Shown piece by piece: positions 57,363-64,000 of a DNA stretch of 64,000 bases. Position 1 is the stretch's first letter. Each line of letters starts with the position of its first letter. The position numbers and the translations under genes were made by a program. Below the pieces are notes generated by a model that saw only the letters and a list, made by a program, of their open reading frames with translations, made no database searches and was not told the origin of the DNA. Origin of the DNA: Amycolatopsis azurea DSM 43854 (GTDB taxonomy: Bacteria; Actinomycetota; Actinomycetes; Mycobacteriales; Pseudonocardiaceae); NCBI RefSeq assembly GCF_001995215.1, contig NZ_MUXN01000023.1:242636-306635 (forward strand). Direction: 5' to 3'.

Positions 57363-58154
57363 TCAAGCGCACTTCGACTTCGGGTTGATCATCGACACCG
57401 AGCCGACCTTGTCGCCGTTGACGGTGAACTCGAAGACCCAGTCCGGTTTCCCGTCGAGAGGCACCTGGAATCGGCCGTTGCCGCCGGCCTTCATCCCCTT
57501 GGCGTCGTAGGCCGTCTTCAGTTCCGCCAGCGACGAACCTGCGCCGATCCCCTCGGCCGTCTTCGCTTCCGCAGGAGCGGCGAGTTCACGCAGGCCGTCC
57601 TTGCCGAACGAGGCACCACCGGCGGCCACGAAGGCCTTGTCTCGCTCTTCCCGCTTGCCCGCCAGATCGGCGGACGCGAGCGCGGCGTCGGCGAACAACT
57701 GCGCGTCCTTGGCGGACTTCTCCGCCGACTTGGCGCTTTCCTCCGCGGACGCGCCCGGTTTCGGCTCCGGATCCGCCTCGAGCTCGTCCGCCTTCTTGTT
57801 CAGGTCCTTGGCCTTGGCCTCGACGTCGGCCTCCGCCTTCATCCGCGCCGGGTCGGGTGCCGGGCCGCCGGTGTAGGAGAAATCAGTACAACCATCCAAA
57901 GTGGACGTCGGCGCCGAAGCGAGCTTGCCGCCCGAGAGCGCGGCGTCCTTGGCCATCCCCAGCGTCAGACCGCGATATCCCGCCGGGCCGAACGTCTCGG
58001 GTGCCGCCGGTTTGCCCGCATCGGACGCCCCCGGTGACCCGTCCGAACCGGGCGACGACGAACAAGCCACCCCACCGATCAGCACCGCCGCGGCGGTGAG
58101 CACCACGCCCGCGCGTCTGCCCGAAAACCGCCCGTAAGTCCGTGTTCCAGTCAC
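57363..58154 (-). CDS. Lipoprotein with helical charged region, function unknown
   Basis: 263 aa from the GTG at 58154, which has an AAGGGGG site; an ATG five codons earlier is an alternative. A signal peptide ends in the lipobox IGGVAC (Cys ~31), so Lgt would lipidate it. After a Ser/Gly/Pro linker comes a charged Ala/Lys/Glu helical stretch (~105-165; KAKDLNKKADELEAD, AEKSAKDAQLFADAALAS) flanked by beta-type sequence at both ends. No known domain was recognised. It is monocistronic by spacing. Confidence 0.8.
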   Translation of the reverse strand: MTGTRTYGRFSGRRAGVVLTAAAVLIGGVACSSSPGSDGSPGASDAGKPAAPETFGPAGYRGLTLGMAKDAALSGGKLASAPTSTLDGCTDFSYTGGPAPDPARMKAEADVEAKAKDLNKKADELEADPEPKPGASAEESAKSAEKSAKDAQLFADAALASADLAGKREERDKAFVAAGGASFGKDGLRELAAPAEAKTAEGIGAGSSLAELKTAYDAKGMKAGGNGRFQVPLDGKPDWVFEFTVNGDKVGSVSMINPKSKCA

Positions 58155-58233
58155 GCTTACCCCCTTCATCGGATCGAAAGTTATCCGATTCCGGAGGAAG
58201 TCCCGAGTGGATTTCGTGGAGATCCGGCGAAGA

Positions 58234-59223
58234 TCACGTCAACTGGTGCATCGGCCGCGGCGCCCGGAGCGAAAGGGCCGAGCCGGCGGCCACGACGGCG
58301 ATGATCCCGGCGCCCGCGGCCAGCGTCCAGAAGTCGGGGTGCACGATGGACTGCCCCCGCTGGGCCTGCCAAGTGAGCAGTACCAGCAACCCCGCGAAGC
58401 CCACCGAAGCGGTCCGGACGAGATTCCGCCGCACGAAGTCCGATTCGAGCACCGGATACCGCCGCGAGAGCTTCAGCAGCCCGAAGGCGACCAGCGGCAG
58501 CACCTGGATCGCGTGGATCCCGAAGAAGTGCGGGATGCGCATGTCCCCGCCCACGGTGCTCCACCCCAGCACCGGCAGCCCCGGGCCGCCGTCGGGCACC
58601 CCGACGGCGTGGGCTCCGACGATCGACGGCCGTTCGCCGGAGCGGAACTGGGCCTTCTGCTGTTCGTTCGGCCCGAACATCAGCAGCGCGATCCCGATGC
58701 CGGCGACCGACAACGCGGCGCCCGCGCGTAACGCGGAGTTCATCGCCCGGTCGGGAAGACGTTGGAACAGCAGGAGAACCGCGATGGCCGCTGACGCTCC
58801 CCAGCCGGTGAAGGCGCCGTTCGCGACCATGTTGTTGATCCACTGGTCGACCGGGGTCTCCTGGTTGAAGTGGAGTGTCCGGCCACGGACGGCGATCTGC
58901 CAGAACAGCAGCGCCATGTCCATGCCGAGGCCGACCGCGAACACCGTCCCGAGCCACCATCCGACCCGCTTGCCCCGGGCCAGCTGGCCGATCAGCCAGG
59001 CCAGCGTCACCGCGTAGAGCCCCACGGAAATCGTGAACTTGAGCGGTTTGAGCCAAATGGGCGCGTTGACGAGGCTGCGATCGTCGAAAACGAGACCGCC
59101 GAGCGCGATCACGCCGAGCACCGCCATCGCGGCCGCCAAGATCATCAGCGGGCGATGCAGTACTGTCCTGGATCCCTTGTCCACCATGGAATCGAGAGTG
59201 CCGGGGAGCTCCACATCGAACAC
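58234..59223 (-). CDS. Polytopic membrane protein of unknown function
   Basis: 329 aa with about eight hydrophobic segments (e.g. LMILAAAMAVLGVIALGGLV at ~26; FTISVGLYAVTLAWLIG; GWWLGTVFAVGLGMDMALLF). Polar loops include RTLHFNQETPVDQWINN and GGDMRIPHFFGIHAIQVLPL, whose paired His (HFFGIHA) could bind a metal or haem. The GTG at 59223 has a GGGGGAG site; an upstream ATG (59349) lacks one and reaches toward the divergent ESX genes. Function unknown. Confidence 0.8.
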   Translation of the reverse strand: MFDVELPGTLDSMVDKGSRTVLHRPLMILAAAMAVLGVIALGGLVFDDRSLVNAPIWLKPLKFTISVGLYAVTLAWLIGQLARGKRVGWWLGTVFAVGLGMDMALLFWQIAVRGRTLHFNQETPVDQWINNMVANGAFTGWGASAAIAVLLLFQRLPDRAMNSALRAGAALSVAGIGIALLMFGPNEQQKAQFRSGERPSIVGAHAVGVPDGGPGLPVLGWSTVGGDMRIPHFFGIHAIQVLPLVAFGLLKLSRRYPVLESDFVRRNLVRTASVGFAGLLVLLTWQAQRGQSIVHPDFWTLAAGAGIIAVVAAGSALSLRAPRPMHQLT

Positions 59224-59417
59224 TGGAGTACTCCCCCTGATCGAAGGTGGGGAAGGCCCTACCGCCGACCTGTGGGTAATAGTGCCGTCACCGTAACCGG
59301 CAGTTGTGCCGTTTGACCGCACTCCCCTCTTTTCTAGCGTGTCCTTCACAAGAGCAGACAGGGCGTCCCCTGGTGCTCACCGGGATTTCCAGCGAGATGA
59401 GAGGAGGTGGCCCATCA

Positions 59418-59759
59418 ATGACCGGTACGGGATATCAGGCAGACGCAGCTGCGATGGCGCGCGCCGTCCAGGGGTTCGAGGAAACCGCGTCGAACGCCAA
59501 GACCACGATGGCCAGCTTGGAGAGCGAGCTGACCCAGACCCTGCACAACTACAAGGGTGACCAGGCGGTCGCGTTCTGGGACCTGCAGCGCCGTCTGCAG
59601 GAGAAGATGACCATCGCCGTGAACGAGCTCAACACCATGTCGCGTCTCGTGCACGAAAGCAACCGGAACTACAACTCGGGTGACGAGCAGGTCCGGGAAA
59701 GCCTGACCGGGGTCAGCGGCACCGTCGACCAGACCGTGATCCACCGGCTGAACCCCTGA
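59418..59759 (+). CDS. WXG100-family secreted protein (EsxB-like), variant YKG turn
   Basis: 113 aa, a helix-turn-helix hairpin secreted as a heterodimer by the ESX system. The usual Trp-x-Gly turn is Tyr45-Lys-Gly47 (HNYKGDQAVAFW), with a Trp further on. The general type VII signal Y85-x3-D89 (RNYNSGDEQ) is present after helix 2, marking it as the signal-bearing partner. An excellent GAGGAGG site lies before the ATG at 59418; an upstream frame extension is rejected. First of six co-directional ESX genes. Confidence 0.88.
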   Translation: MTGTGYQADAAAMARAVQGFEETASNAKTTMASLESELTQTLHNYKGDQAVAFWDLQRRLQEKMTIAVNELNTMSRLVHESNRNYNSGDEQVRESLTGVSGTVDQTVIHRLNP

Positions 59760-59780
59760 TCCGCGAGAGGACCACCAATC

Positions 59781-60083
59781 ATGGCTGACGTCGTCGAAAT
59801 CAACTTCGCCGCGCTGCAGCACAGCTCGGCCTCGCTGGCCGCCAAGGCCAAGGCGCTCACCTCCCAGCTCGAACAGCTGCACACCAACCTGCAGCCCATC
59901 ACCCAGACCTGGTACGCCTCCGGCAGCTCCGCCGGTGAGGCCGCCCGTGCGTCTGAAACCCGCCTGCGCCAGGCCACCGCGGACATCGTGGCGATCATCG
60001 CGCAGTTCGGTGGCAAGGTCGGCGACGCCCACGATCTCCAGCACAGCCTGGAGAACCGCAACCAGGGCCTGTTCGCCGGCTGA
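59781..60083 (+). CDS. WXG100-family secreted protein (EsxA-like), variant WYA turn
   Basis: 100-aa partner of the preceding gene (21 bp apart). The hairpin turn is Trp44-Tyr-Ala46 (TQTWYASGSSAGEA), so the Gly of WXG is replaced by Ala and Gly48 is displaced. It lacks a clear C-terminal YxxxD, as expected for the partner without the signal. It is followed by 109 bp with a GC-rich GGCCGGCCG-type inverted repeat (about 60094-60138) before the next gene. Confidence 0.87.
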   Translation: MADVVEINFAALQHSSASLAAKAKALTSQLEQLHTNLQPITQTWYASGSSAGEAARASETRLRQATADIVAIIAQFGGKVGDAHDLQHSLENRNQGLFAG

Positions 60084-60192
60084 TCCCCATCCGTCGGCCG
60101 GCCGGTGCTTTCACCCCCCTCGGCACCGGCCGGCCGGCTTTGCGCGTAGTCGTCCTTTGTTGGCATGGCCGATCACGAGAGAGCCGGGATCA

Positions 60193-60597
60193 ATGCAAGA
60201 CCAGTCGTACTACGTCCATCTGGAATCGCTGAAGGACTTCGTGCGGGAACTGGAGACCCAGATCCATGCGATGTCCAAGCCGAACGACTTCCTGCTGACC
60301 CTGAGCGAACAGCCGCTGTTGTTCGGCGAGTTCGGGGAGGCGGGTTCCCTCAACAAGGCACATCAGGCGGCCGTCGCCGAGATGCAGGGGCTGCTGGACC
60401 AGGTCAAGGGCGCGATCACCTTCGCGCAGGACGTCACCACGACCGTCGCGGACGGCTACGCCGCGGCCGATGACTCGGTCGCGGGCGACATGAACCACTC
60501 CAGCCAGCAGACCGGGCTGCTCGATCCGCTGCTCAACGCCCTCGGCGGCGTGCTGGGTGGCAACAGCGGCTCGAACGGCGGGGGGAACAAGGGATGA
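60193..60597 (+). CDS. PE-like ESX substrate with YxxxD signal
   Basis: 134 aa, mostly helical, with Y89-x3-D93 (DGYAAADDSV) after the second helix, the type VII export signal. A Gly/Ser/Asn-rich tail ends the protein (GGVLGGNSGSNGGG). Size and signal match PE or EspC-like partners that bind PPE-type proteins. The next gene overlaps it by ATGA and is PPE-like, so the two probably form a heterodimer. Confidence 0.8.
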   Translation: MQDQSYYVHLESLKDFVRELETQIHAMSKPNDFLLTLSEQPLLFGEFGEAGSLNKAHQAAVAEMQGLLDQVKGAITFAQDVTTTVADGYAAADDSVAGDMNHSSQQTGLLDPLLNALGGVLGGNSGSNGGGNKG

Positions 60598-61913
60598 CCG
60601 ACACCGCGCACACGAACTTCGCCGCCTACTCGCACCAGCAGCTCTACGCGATGCTGCAGGCGGGCGACCCCAACACGGCACGCCACGCGGCCCACAAATG
60701 GCAGTCCACCGGCTCGGGGCTGTTCGAACAGGCCGAGAACCTGACCGGCGAGCTGAAGGACTTCTCCGGCAGCTGGACCGGCGGTGCCGCCGACAAGTAC
60801 CACACGATGATCACCGACCTGGTCGGCGGAATCCGCAAGGTCGCCCAGACCGCGCACGCGATGAACCACCTCCTCGAGGACGCGGCGGACGCGCTGGTGA
60901 AGGCCAAGAAGGAGATGCCGCCGCCGGTCGCGGTGCCGGACGTCTCCCCGGCCGACGTCGCGCTGGCGGTCAACCCGCCGCTGCTGCCCGCGGACTCGTC
61001 GCCCGCGATGATCATGAACGCCGCCCAGCAGCGGCAGCAGGCCATCTCGAACGTCGAGGCGCAGCAGCAGGCAGCGGGCGCGGCCAACGCCGCGCACAGC
61101 AAGGCGATCGTGGTGATGACCCAGCTCGCGGGCGACTACACGACGGCGGAGGAGTCCATTCCGGCCTCGCCGAACGCCGTCGCCCCGCCGCCGGTCACCG
61201 GTGGCGGCGCGGCCCCTGGCGGCGGTTCTGTCGGCAACAACATCGTCGGCACGCCCGGCGTCGGCGTGGTGCCCGGTGACAACACCCACCCGCTGCCCTC
61301 GGACGGCTCGACCCCGCCCACCAACGGGCAGCCGGGCCAGCCGCCCAAATCGAACCCGTTGTTCGGCGACATGTTCACCGCCGGTCTCGCGGCGGCTTCG
61401 GCCGCCGCGTTCGGCCGGTTCGGTTCGATCATGCCGCGCGTGCCCGGGTGGGCCAACGGCAAGAACCCGAACGAGGGCAAGGACAAGGACAAGAACGGTG
61501 AGCCCGTCGGCGGCGGGGCCGGTTCGGCGGGCGCGACCGCGGGTGGCGCGGGCGGCGGCATCCCGATCGGCGGGGGCGGCGCGCCTTCGCTGGACGGCGG
61601 CGCCATCGGCGCGGGCGGTGGCGGGATCTCCGGGCCCGGCGAAGCACCGGCCGCGTTCTCCGGTCTGGCAGGCGACGGCGGCTCGGGCAGCGCGATGAGC
61701 GGGCTCGCGGGTGGGGCCGCCGGTGCCGCGGGCGCGGCGGCGGCCAAGGGCGCGATGCCGATGATGCCCATGATGCCGATGGGCATGGGCGCGGGCGGCG
61801 ACATGGGCTCCGGACGACGGATCCCGCCGTGGCTCGTGGAGACCGAGAACGTCTGGGGTCAGTCGTCCCCGGTCGCTCCGGCCGTCCTCGGCGAAGAACC
61901 CGAACAGTACTGA
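60594..61913 (+). CDS. PPE-like ESX substrate with Gly-rich middle and conserved end
   Basis: 439 aa. The helical N-terminal ~180 residues carry W61-T-G63 (SGSWTGGAADKYH). A Pro/Gly-rich low-complexity region spans ~195-410 with a Met-rich part (MPMMPMMPMGMG). The end RRIPPWLVETENVWG..VAPAVLGEE is shared by many actinobacterial PPE-like proteins in non-mycobacterial ESX loci. It is coupled by ATGA to the PE-like gene. Probably secreted as a pair; function unknown. Confidence 0.85.
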   Translation: MTDTAHTNFAAYSHQQLYAMLQAGDPNTARHAAHKWQSTGSGLFEQAENLTGELKDFSGSWTGGAADKYHTMITDLVGGIRKVAQTAHAMNHLLEDAADALVKAKKEMPPPVAVPDVSPADVALAVNPPLLPADSSPAMIMNAAQQRQQAISNVEAQQQAAGAANAAHSKAIVVMTQLAGDYTTAEESIPASPNAVAPPPVTGGGAAPGGGSVGNNIVGTPGVGVVPGDNTHPLPSDGSTPPTNGQPGQPPKSNPLFGDMFTAGLAAASAAAFGRFGSIMPRVPGWANGKNPNEGKDKDKNGEPVGGGAGSAGATAGGAGGGIPIGGGGAPSLDGGAIGAGGGGISGPGEAPAAFSGLAGDGGSGSAMSGLAGGAAGAAGAAAAKGAMPMMPMMPMGMGAGGDMGSGRRIPPWLVETENVWGQSSPVAPAVLGEEPEQY

Positions 61914-61940
61914 TTCCCCTGAAATCGGAGAGGCGGCTCG

Positions 61941-63290
61941 GTGATGGCATCCAGTGCGGGCGGTTACCGAGTCGACCCCGCCAGGCTCGAAGCGGCGGCG
62001 GCGGAACTCGAACAGCGTGCCGGCGTGCTCAAGACGGCGCAGACCGCGCTGGCGGGTGAGAACGTCCCCGCCACCGCGTTCGGTCAGGTTTCGGCGTCCA
62101 GCGCGGCTTCGGCGACCTACACCAAGACGATCAAGGACGTCGCGGGCAAACTCGACGGCCAGATCACCAGGGCGACGGTGATCCACCAGGGTCTGACGTC
62201 GGCCGCGGGCGGCTACCGGCGCGCCGACGTCCAGGTCGCCGCGTCATACCGGGCGTTGATGCCGGAGAACCCGTTGCCCAAGGCCGGGAATCCGGCGGGC
62301 GTCGGCGGCGCGGCCGACACCGGGCAGTGGGCCACCGCGATCGCCGAGAACCGCACGAAGGTCGCCGACGCGCTGACGTCCGAACGCGAGCGGCTCGCGA
62401 ACCTCCTCGCGAACGGCGGGAAAGCCGGCGACATCGCGAACGCGCGCACCAGGATCGCGCTGTACGAGGACATCATCGCCAACGACCGGCAGATCCTGCG
62501 GTTCGACCCGTCCGGCAACGGGCGCATCGCCGAACTTGTCGGCCGGATCGAACCGGGCACCCGCAACGTCGGTCTCTTCGTCCCCGGCGTCAACACCTCG
62601 TTCCAGAACTTCCAGAGCTACGCGGATCTCGGCAAGAGCCTGGTCGCCGCGGACGCCACCGGGCGGACCGCGATGGTGGTCTGGGCCGACGGGGTCTTCC
62701 CCCAGAACGTCGTCACAGAAGGACCCGCGGCGCATTACGCGCAGACGATGGCGCCCGATCTCAAGGCGTTCGGCGACGAACTGCGCGGGCAGATCGACAG
62801 CCACGCCGGGCCGGACACCGTGCTCACCGCCGTCGGGCACAGCTACGGCGGCGCGACCGTGGGGCTCGCGGAGCAGCTCGGTCTGCGGGCCGACCGGGTG
62901 CTGCACGTCGAGTCCGCGGGCATGGGGCACGGGATCTGGAGCCCGAGCGATCTCCCGGCGAGCCAGGCGGGTGTGCAGCGGTACTCCATGACCGCCCCCT
63001 TCGACCCGATCGTGGTCGCGCAGGGCAACGCGGGCCTCATCGAATGGCTCGGCGCCGGGCACGGAGCGGACCCCGACCGCTTCCCCGGCGTCGTCGAACT
63101 GGAAACCGGCCGTGACGCGAACGGCGACCTGCAGTGGGGCTTCGATTCCCACAGCGGGGTGCTCAAACCGGGTTCCGATTCCTGGAACAACATCTACGGT
63201 GTGATCACGGGCGGACCGCTCACGCACGAGGGCTTCACGGGCGGCTCGCTGGGCGAGATGGTCGTCGAGGGCGTTGGCCGGGGTTTGTGA
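61941..63290 (+). CDS. EspC-like domain fused to alpha/beta hydrolase (DUF1023), candidate ESX effector
   Basis: 449 aa; GTG 61941, or ATG 61944. Residues ~1-105 form an EspC-like helical domain ending in Y92-x3-D96 (GGYRRADVQ), the type VII export signal. Residues ~200-449 are an alpha/beta hydrolase with nucleophile Ser301 in GHSYGG, an Asp in TAPFDPIV and a His in GFDSHSGV. DUF1023 hydrolases act on lipids or esters. The fusion of signal domain and enzyme indicates a secreted effector. It sits 27 bp after the PPE-like gene. Confidence 0.85.
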   Translation: MMASSAGGYRVDPARLEAAAAELEQRAGVLKTAQTALAGENVPATAFGQVSASSAASATYTKTIKDVAGKLDGQITRATVIHQGLTSAAGGYRRADVQVAASYRALMPENPLPKAGNPAGVGGAADTGQWATAIAENRTKVADALTSERERLANLLANGGKAGDIANARTRIALYEDIIANDRQILRFDPSGNGRIAELVGRIEPGTRNVGLFVPGVNTSFQNFQSYADLGKSLVAADATGRTAMVVWADGVFPQNVVTEGPAAHYAQTMAPDLKAFGDELRGQIDSHAGPDTVLTAVGHSYGGATVGLAEQLGLRADRVLHVESAGMGHGIWSPSDLPASQAGVQRYSMTAPFDPIVVAQGNAGLIEWLGAGHGADPDRFPGVVELETGRDANGDLQWGFDSHSGVLKPGSDSWNNIYGVITGGPLTHEGFTGGSLGEMVVEGVGRGL

Positions 63291-63300
63291 GGAGCACCAG

Positions 63301-63678
63301 ATGATCACCAGGAACACCGAACTCGACCCGCTGGCCGAGGATCTGACGGCGGTCATCGACGGCGTGGCCGGCACCTTCGGCACCACCGCGGAACGCACCG
63401 TCGAAGGCGAACTGGACTGCGACCCGACCCAGCCGGGCCGGTTGCTCTGCTGGCAGTACGGTCTCCGCGTGGACGACGCGTCCGACGCGGTCCGCAAACT
63501 CGTCGACGTCGTCTTGCCGATGCTGGAGGGTCAGGGCTGGCGGGCGCGTGACCGCAGCAACCCGCGTGAGCTGATCGCGCAGTTCAGCCGCGACGGCGCC
63601 GACTTCAACGTGCACGTCTCCCGCGCCGGCGACGGCGTGGCCATCGTGGGCTCGACGGCCTGCGTATCCGTCCCCTAG
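63301..63678 (+). CDS. Small protein after the hydrolase effector, function unknown
   Basis: 125 aa. There is no signal peptide; it is an alpha-beta protein with phrases LCWQYGLRVDDASDAVRKLV, PMLEGQGWRARDRSNPRELI and FNVHVSRAGDGVAIVGSTAC. It begins 10 bp after the hydrolase gene with a GAGG site (GTGAGGAGCACCAG). It could be a cognate chaperone or immunity protein, or unrelated (LppA-like folds have a similar pattern). Position supports but does not prove a link. Confidence 0.7.
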   Translation: MITRNTELDPLAEDLTAVIDGVAGTFGTTAERTVEGELDCDPTQPGRLLCWQYGLRVDDASDAVRKLVDVVLPMLEGQGWRARDRSNPRELIAQFSRDGADFNVHVSRAGDGVAIVGSTACVSVP

Positions 63679-63704
63679 AGAAAACCCCGGGGGTCGCAAA
63701 AGAC

Positions 63705-63752
63705 CTCGTGAGCGGCAGTGGAGTCCCCCAGTACTCCGCTGCCGCTCACGAG
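63705..63752. terminator. Hairpin between convergent ESX and mycP genes
   Basis: 20-bp arms (63705-63724 and 63733-63752) with one G-U pair, beginning CTCGTGAGCGGCAG. The right arm contains the stop codon of mycP. Same sequence head as the hairpins at 19931 and 21904. Confidence 0.8.
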
Positions 63753-64000
63753 GCGCGAAATCGCGAAGGCCGCCAGCCCCGGCGCTTGCCCCGCCGGACC
63801 GCCGCCACCACCACGCCCGCCGCGATCGCGGTGGCCACCCCGACGATCGCGAGCACACCGGAGACCTTGTCGGTTCCCGCACGAGCGGGCGCCGCGGCAG
63901 GGACGACGTAGGTGTCCGGGCCGACGCTCGGCGGTCCTCCCGGACCGGGTGTGTCGGCCGGGATCGCGGCGGAAACGGCGGCGTAGGCGTCGAGCGCGCC
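63746..64000 (-). CDS. mycP: Mycosin (subtilisin-like protease MycP), C-terminal part, cut by the window edge
   Basis: The last 84 codons of a minus-strand gene with no start in the window. The frame reads GALDAYAAVSAAIPAD, a Pro/Gly linker, a transmembrane helix (SGVLAIVGVATAIAAGVVVAAV) and the basic tail RRGKRRGWRPSRFRAS. This is the typical end of mycosin: the last catalytic-domain helix, then a membrane anchor with short cytoplasmic tail. Mycosin is an essential ESX component that caps the complex. Catalytic residues lie beyond the window. Confidence 0.75.
   Translation of the reverse strand, partial: GALDAYAAVSAAIPADTPGPGGPPSVGPDTYVVPAAAPARAGTDKVSGVLAIVGVATAIAAGVVVAAVRRGKRRGWRPSRFRAS

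Overview
The window comes from a high-GC actinobacterium, most likely Pseudonocardiales and Amycolatopsis-like. This is inferred from the strong G/C third-position bias, actinobacterial gene families (PriA, type VII secretion, ANTAR, DUF222/HNH, MMPL, F420-dependent flavoprotein) and the scattered his-trp-lgt synteny. No rRNA, tRNA, CRISPR array or transposase was seen.

Region 1 (1-37.5 kb) is an old amino-acid biosynthesis supercluster on the minus strand that has been opened up by many insertions. Read 5' to 3' it runs hisD-hisC-hisB, then hisH-priA, then hisF-(membrane)-hisI-(DUF1304), then trpE-(Trp-associated membrane protein)-trpC-trpB-trpA, and finally lgt. trpF is absent, and PriA probably supplies that step. 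Most steps are coupled by 4-bp start/stop overlaps. Between the blocks sit a FluG-like set (M20 hydrolase, TIM-barrel amidohydrolase, glutamine-synthetase-like ligase), three related membrane proteins, two paralogous TetR regulators, a beta-propeller phytase, an ECF sigma factor with its partner, a quinone reductase, an ABC exporter and an F420 flavoprotein. Also present are glutaryl-CoA dehydrogenase, NIPSNAP, NUDIX, a split transketolase divergent from a SoxR-type regulator, an RNA 2'-phosphotransferase, a toroid-fold protein, and a TetR/MMPL efflux pair with clustered operators. Region 1 ends with a nitrilase-superfamily amidase and an AsnC/SMP-30 divergent pair.

Region 2 (39.2-64 kb) is a type VII (ESX) secretion locus. 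Two tandem LuxR-type response regulators precede eccB. Then come eccE (+), an operon (-) ending in eccD that carries a YbaB-fold protein and three large WXG/EspC-like candidate substrates, and a single-chain eccC (+). After a 6.5-kb non-ESX insert follow two small WXG100-type genes, a PE/PPE-like pair, an EspC-like/hydrolase fusion, a small unknown gene and the 3' end of mycP cut by the window edge. The insert holds a GAF-ANTAR regulator, an HNH gene with a perfect LexA-type box, a chloramphenicol-phosphotransferase homologue with an N-terminal extension, a secreted trypsin-like protease, a lipoprotein and a membrane protein.

Gene ends are often marked by long inverted repeats that fall into a few sequence families sharing arm sequences (for example GTGAAGG...CCTTCAC, or TCGTGAGTGGC...). 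They look like terminators that have spread as a repeat family. Regulatory DNA that can be read directly includes operator palindromes at the TetR/trpE, SoxR/transketolase and TetR/MMPL divergent junctions, a LexA box, and at least one likely leaderless promoter.
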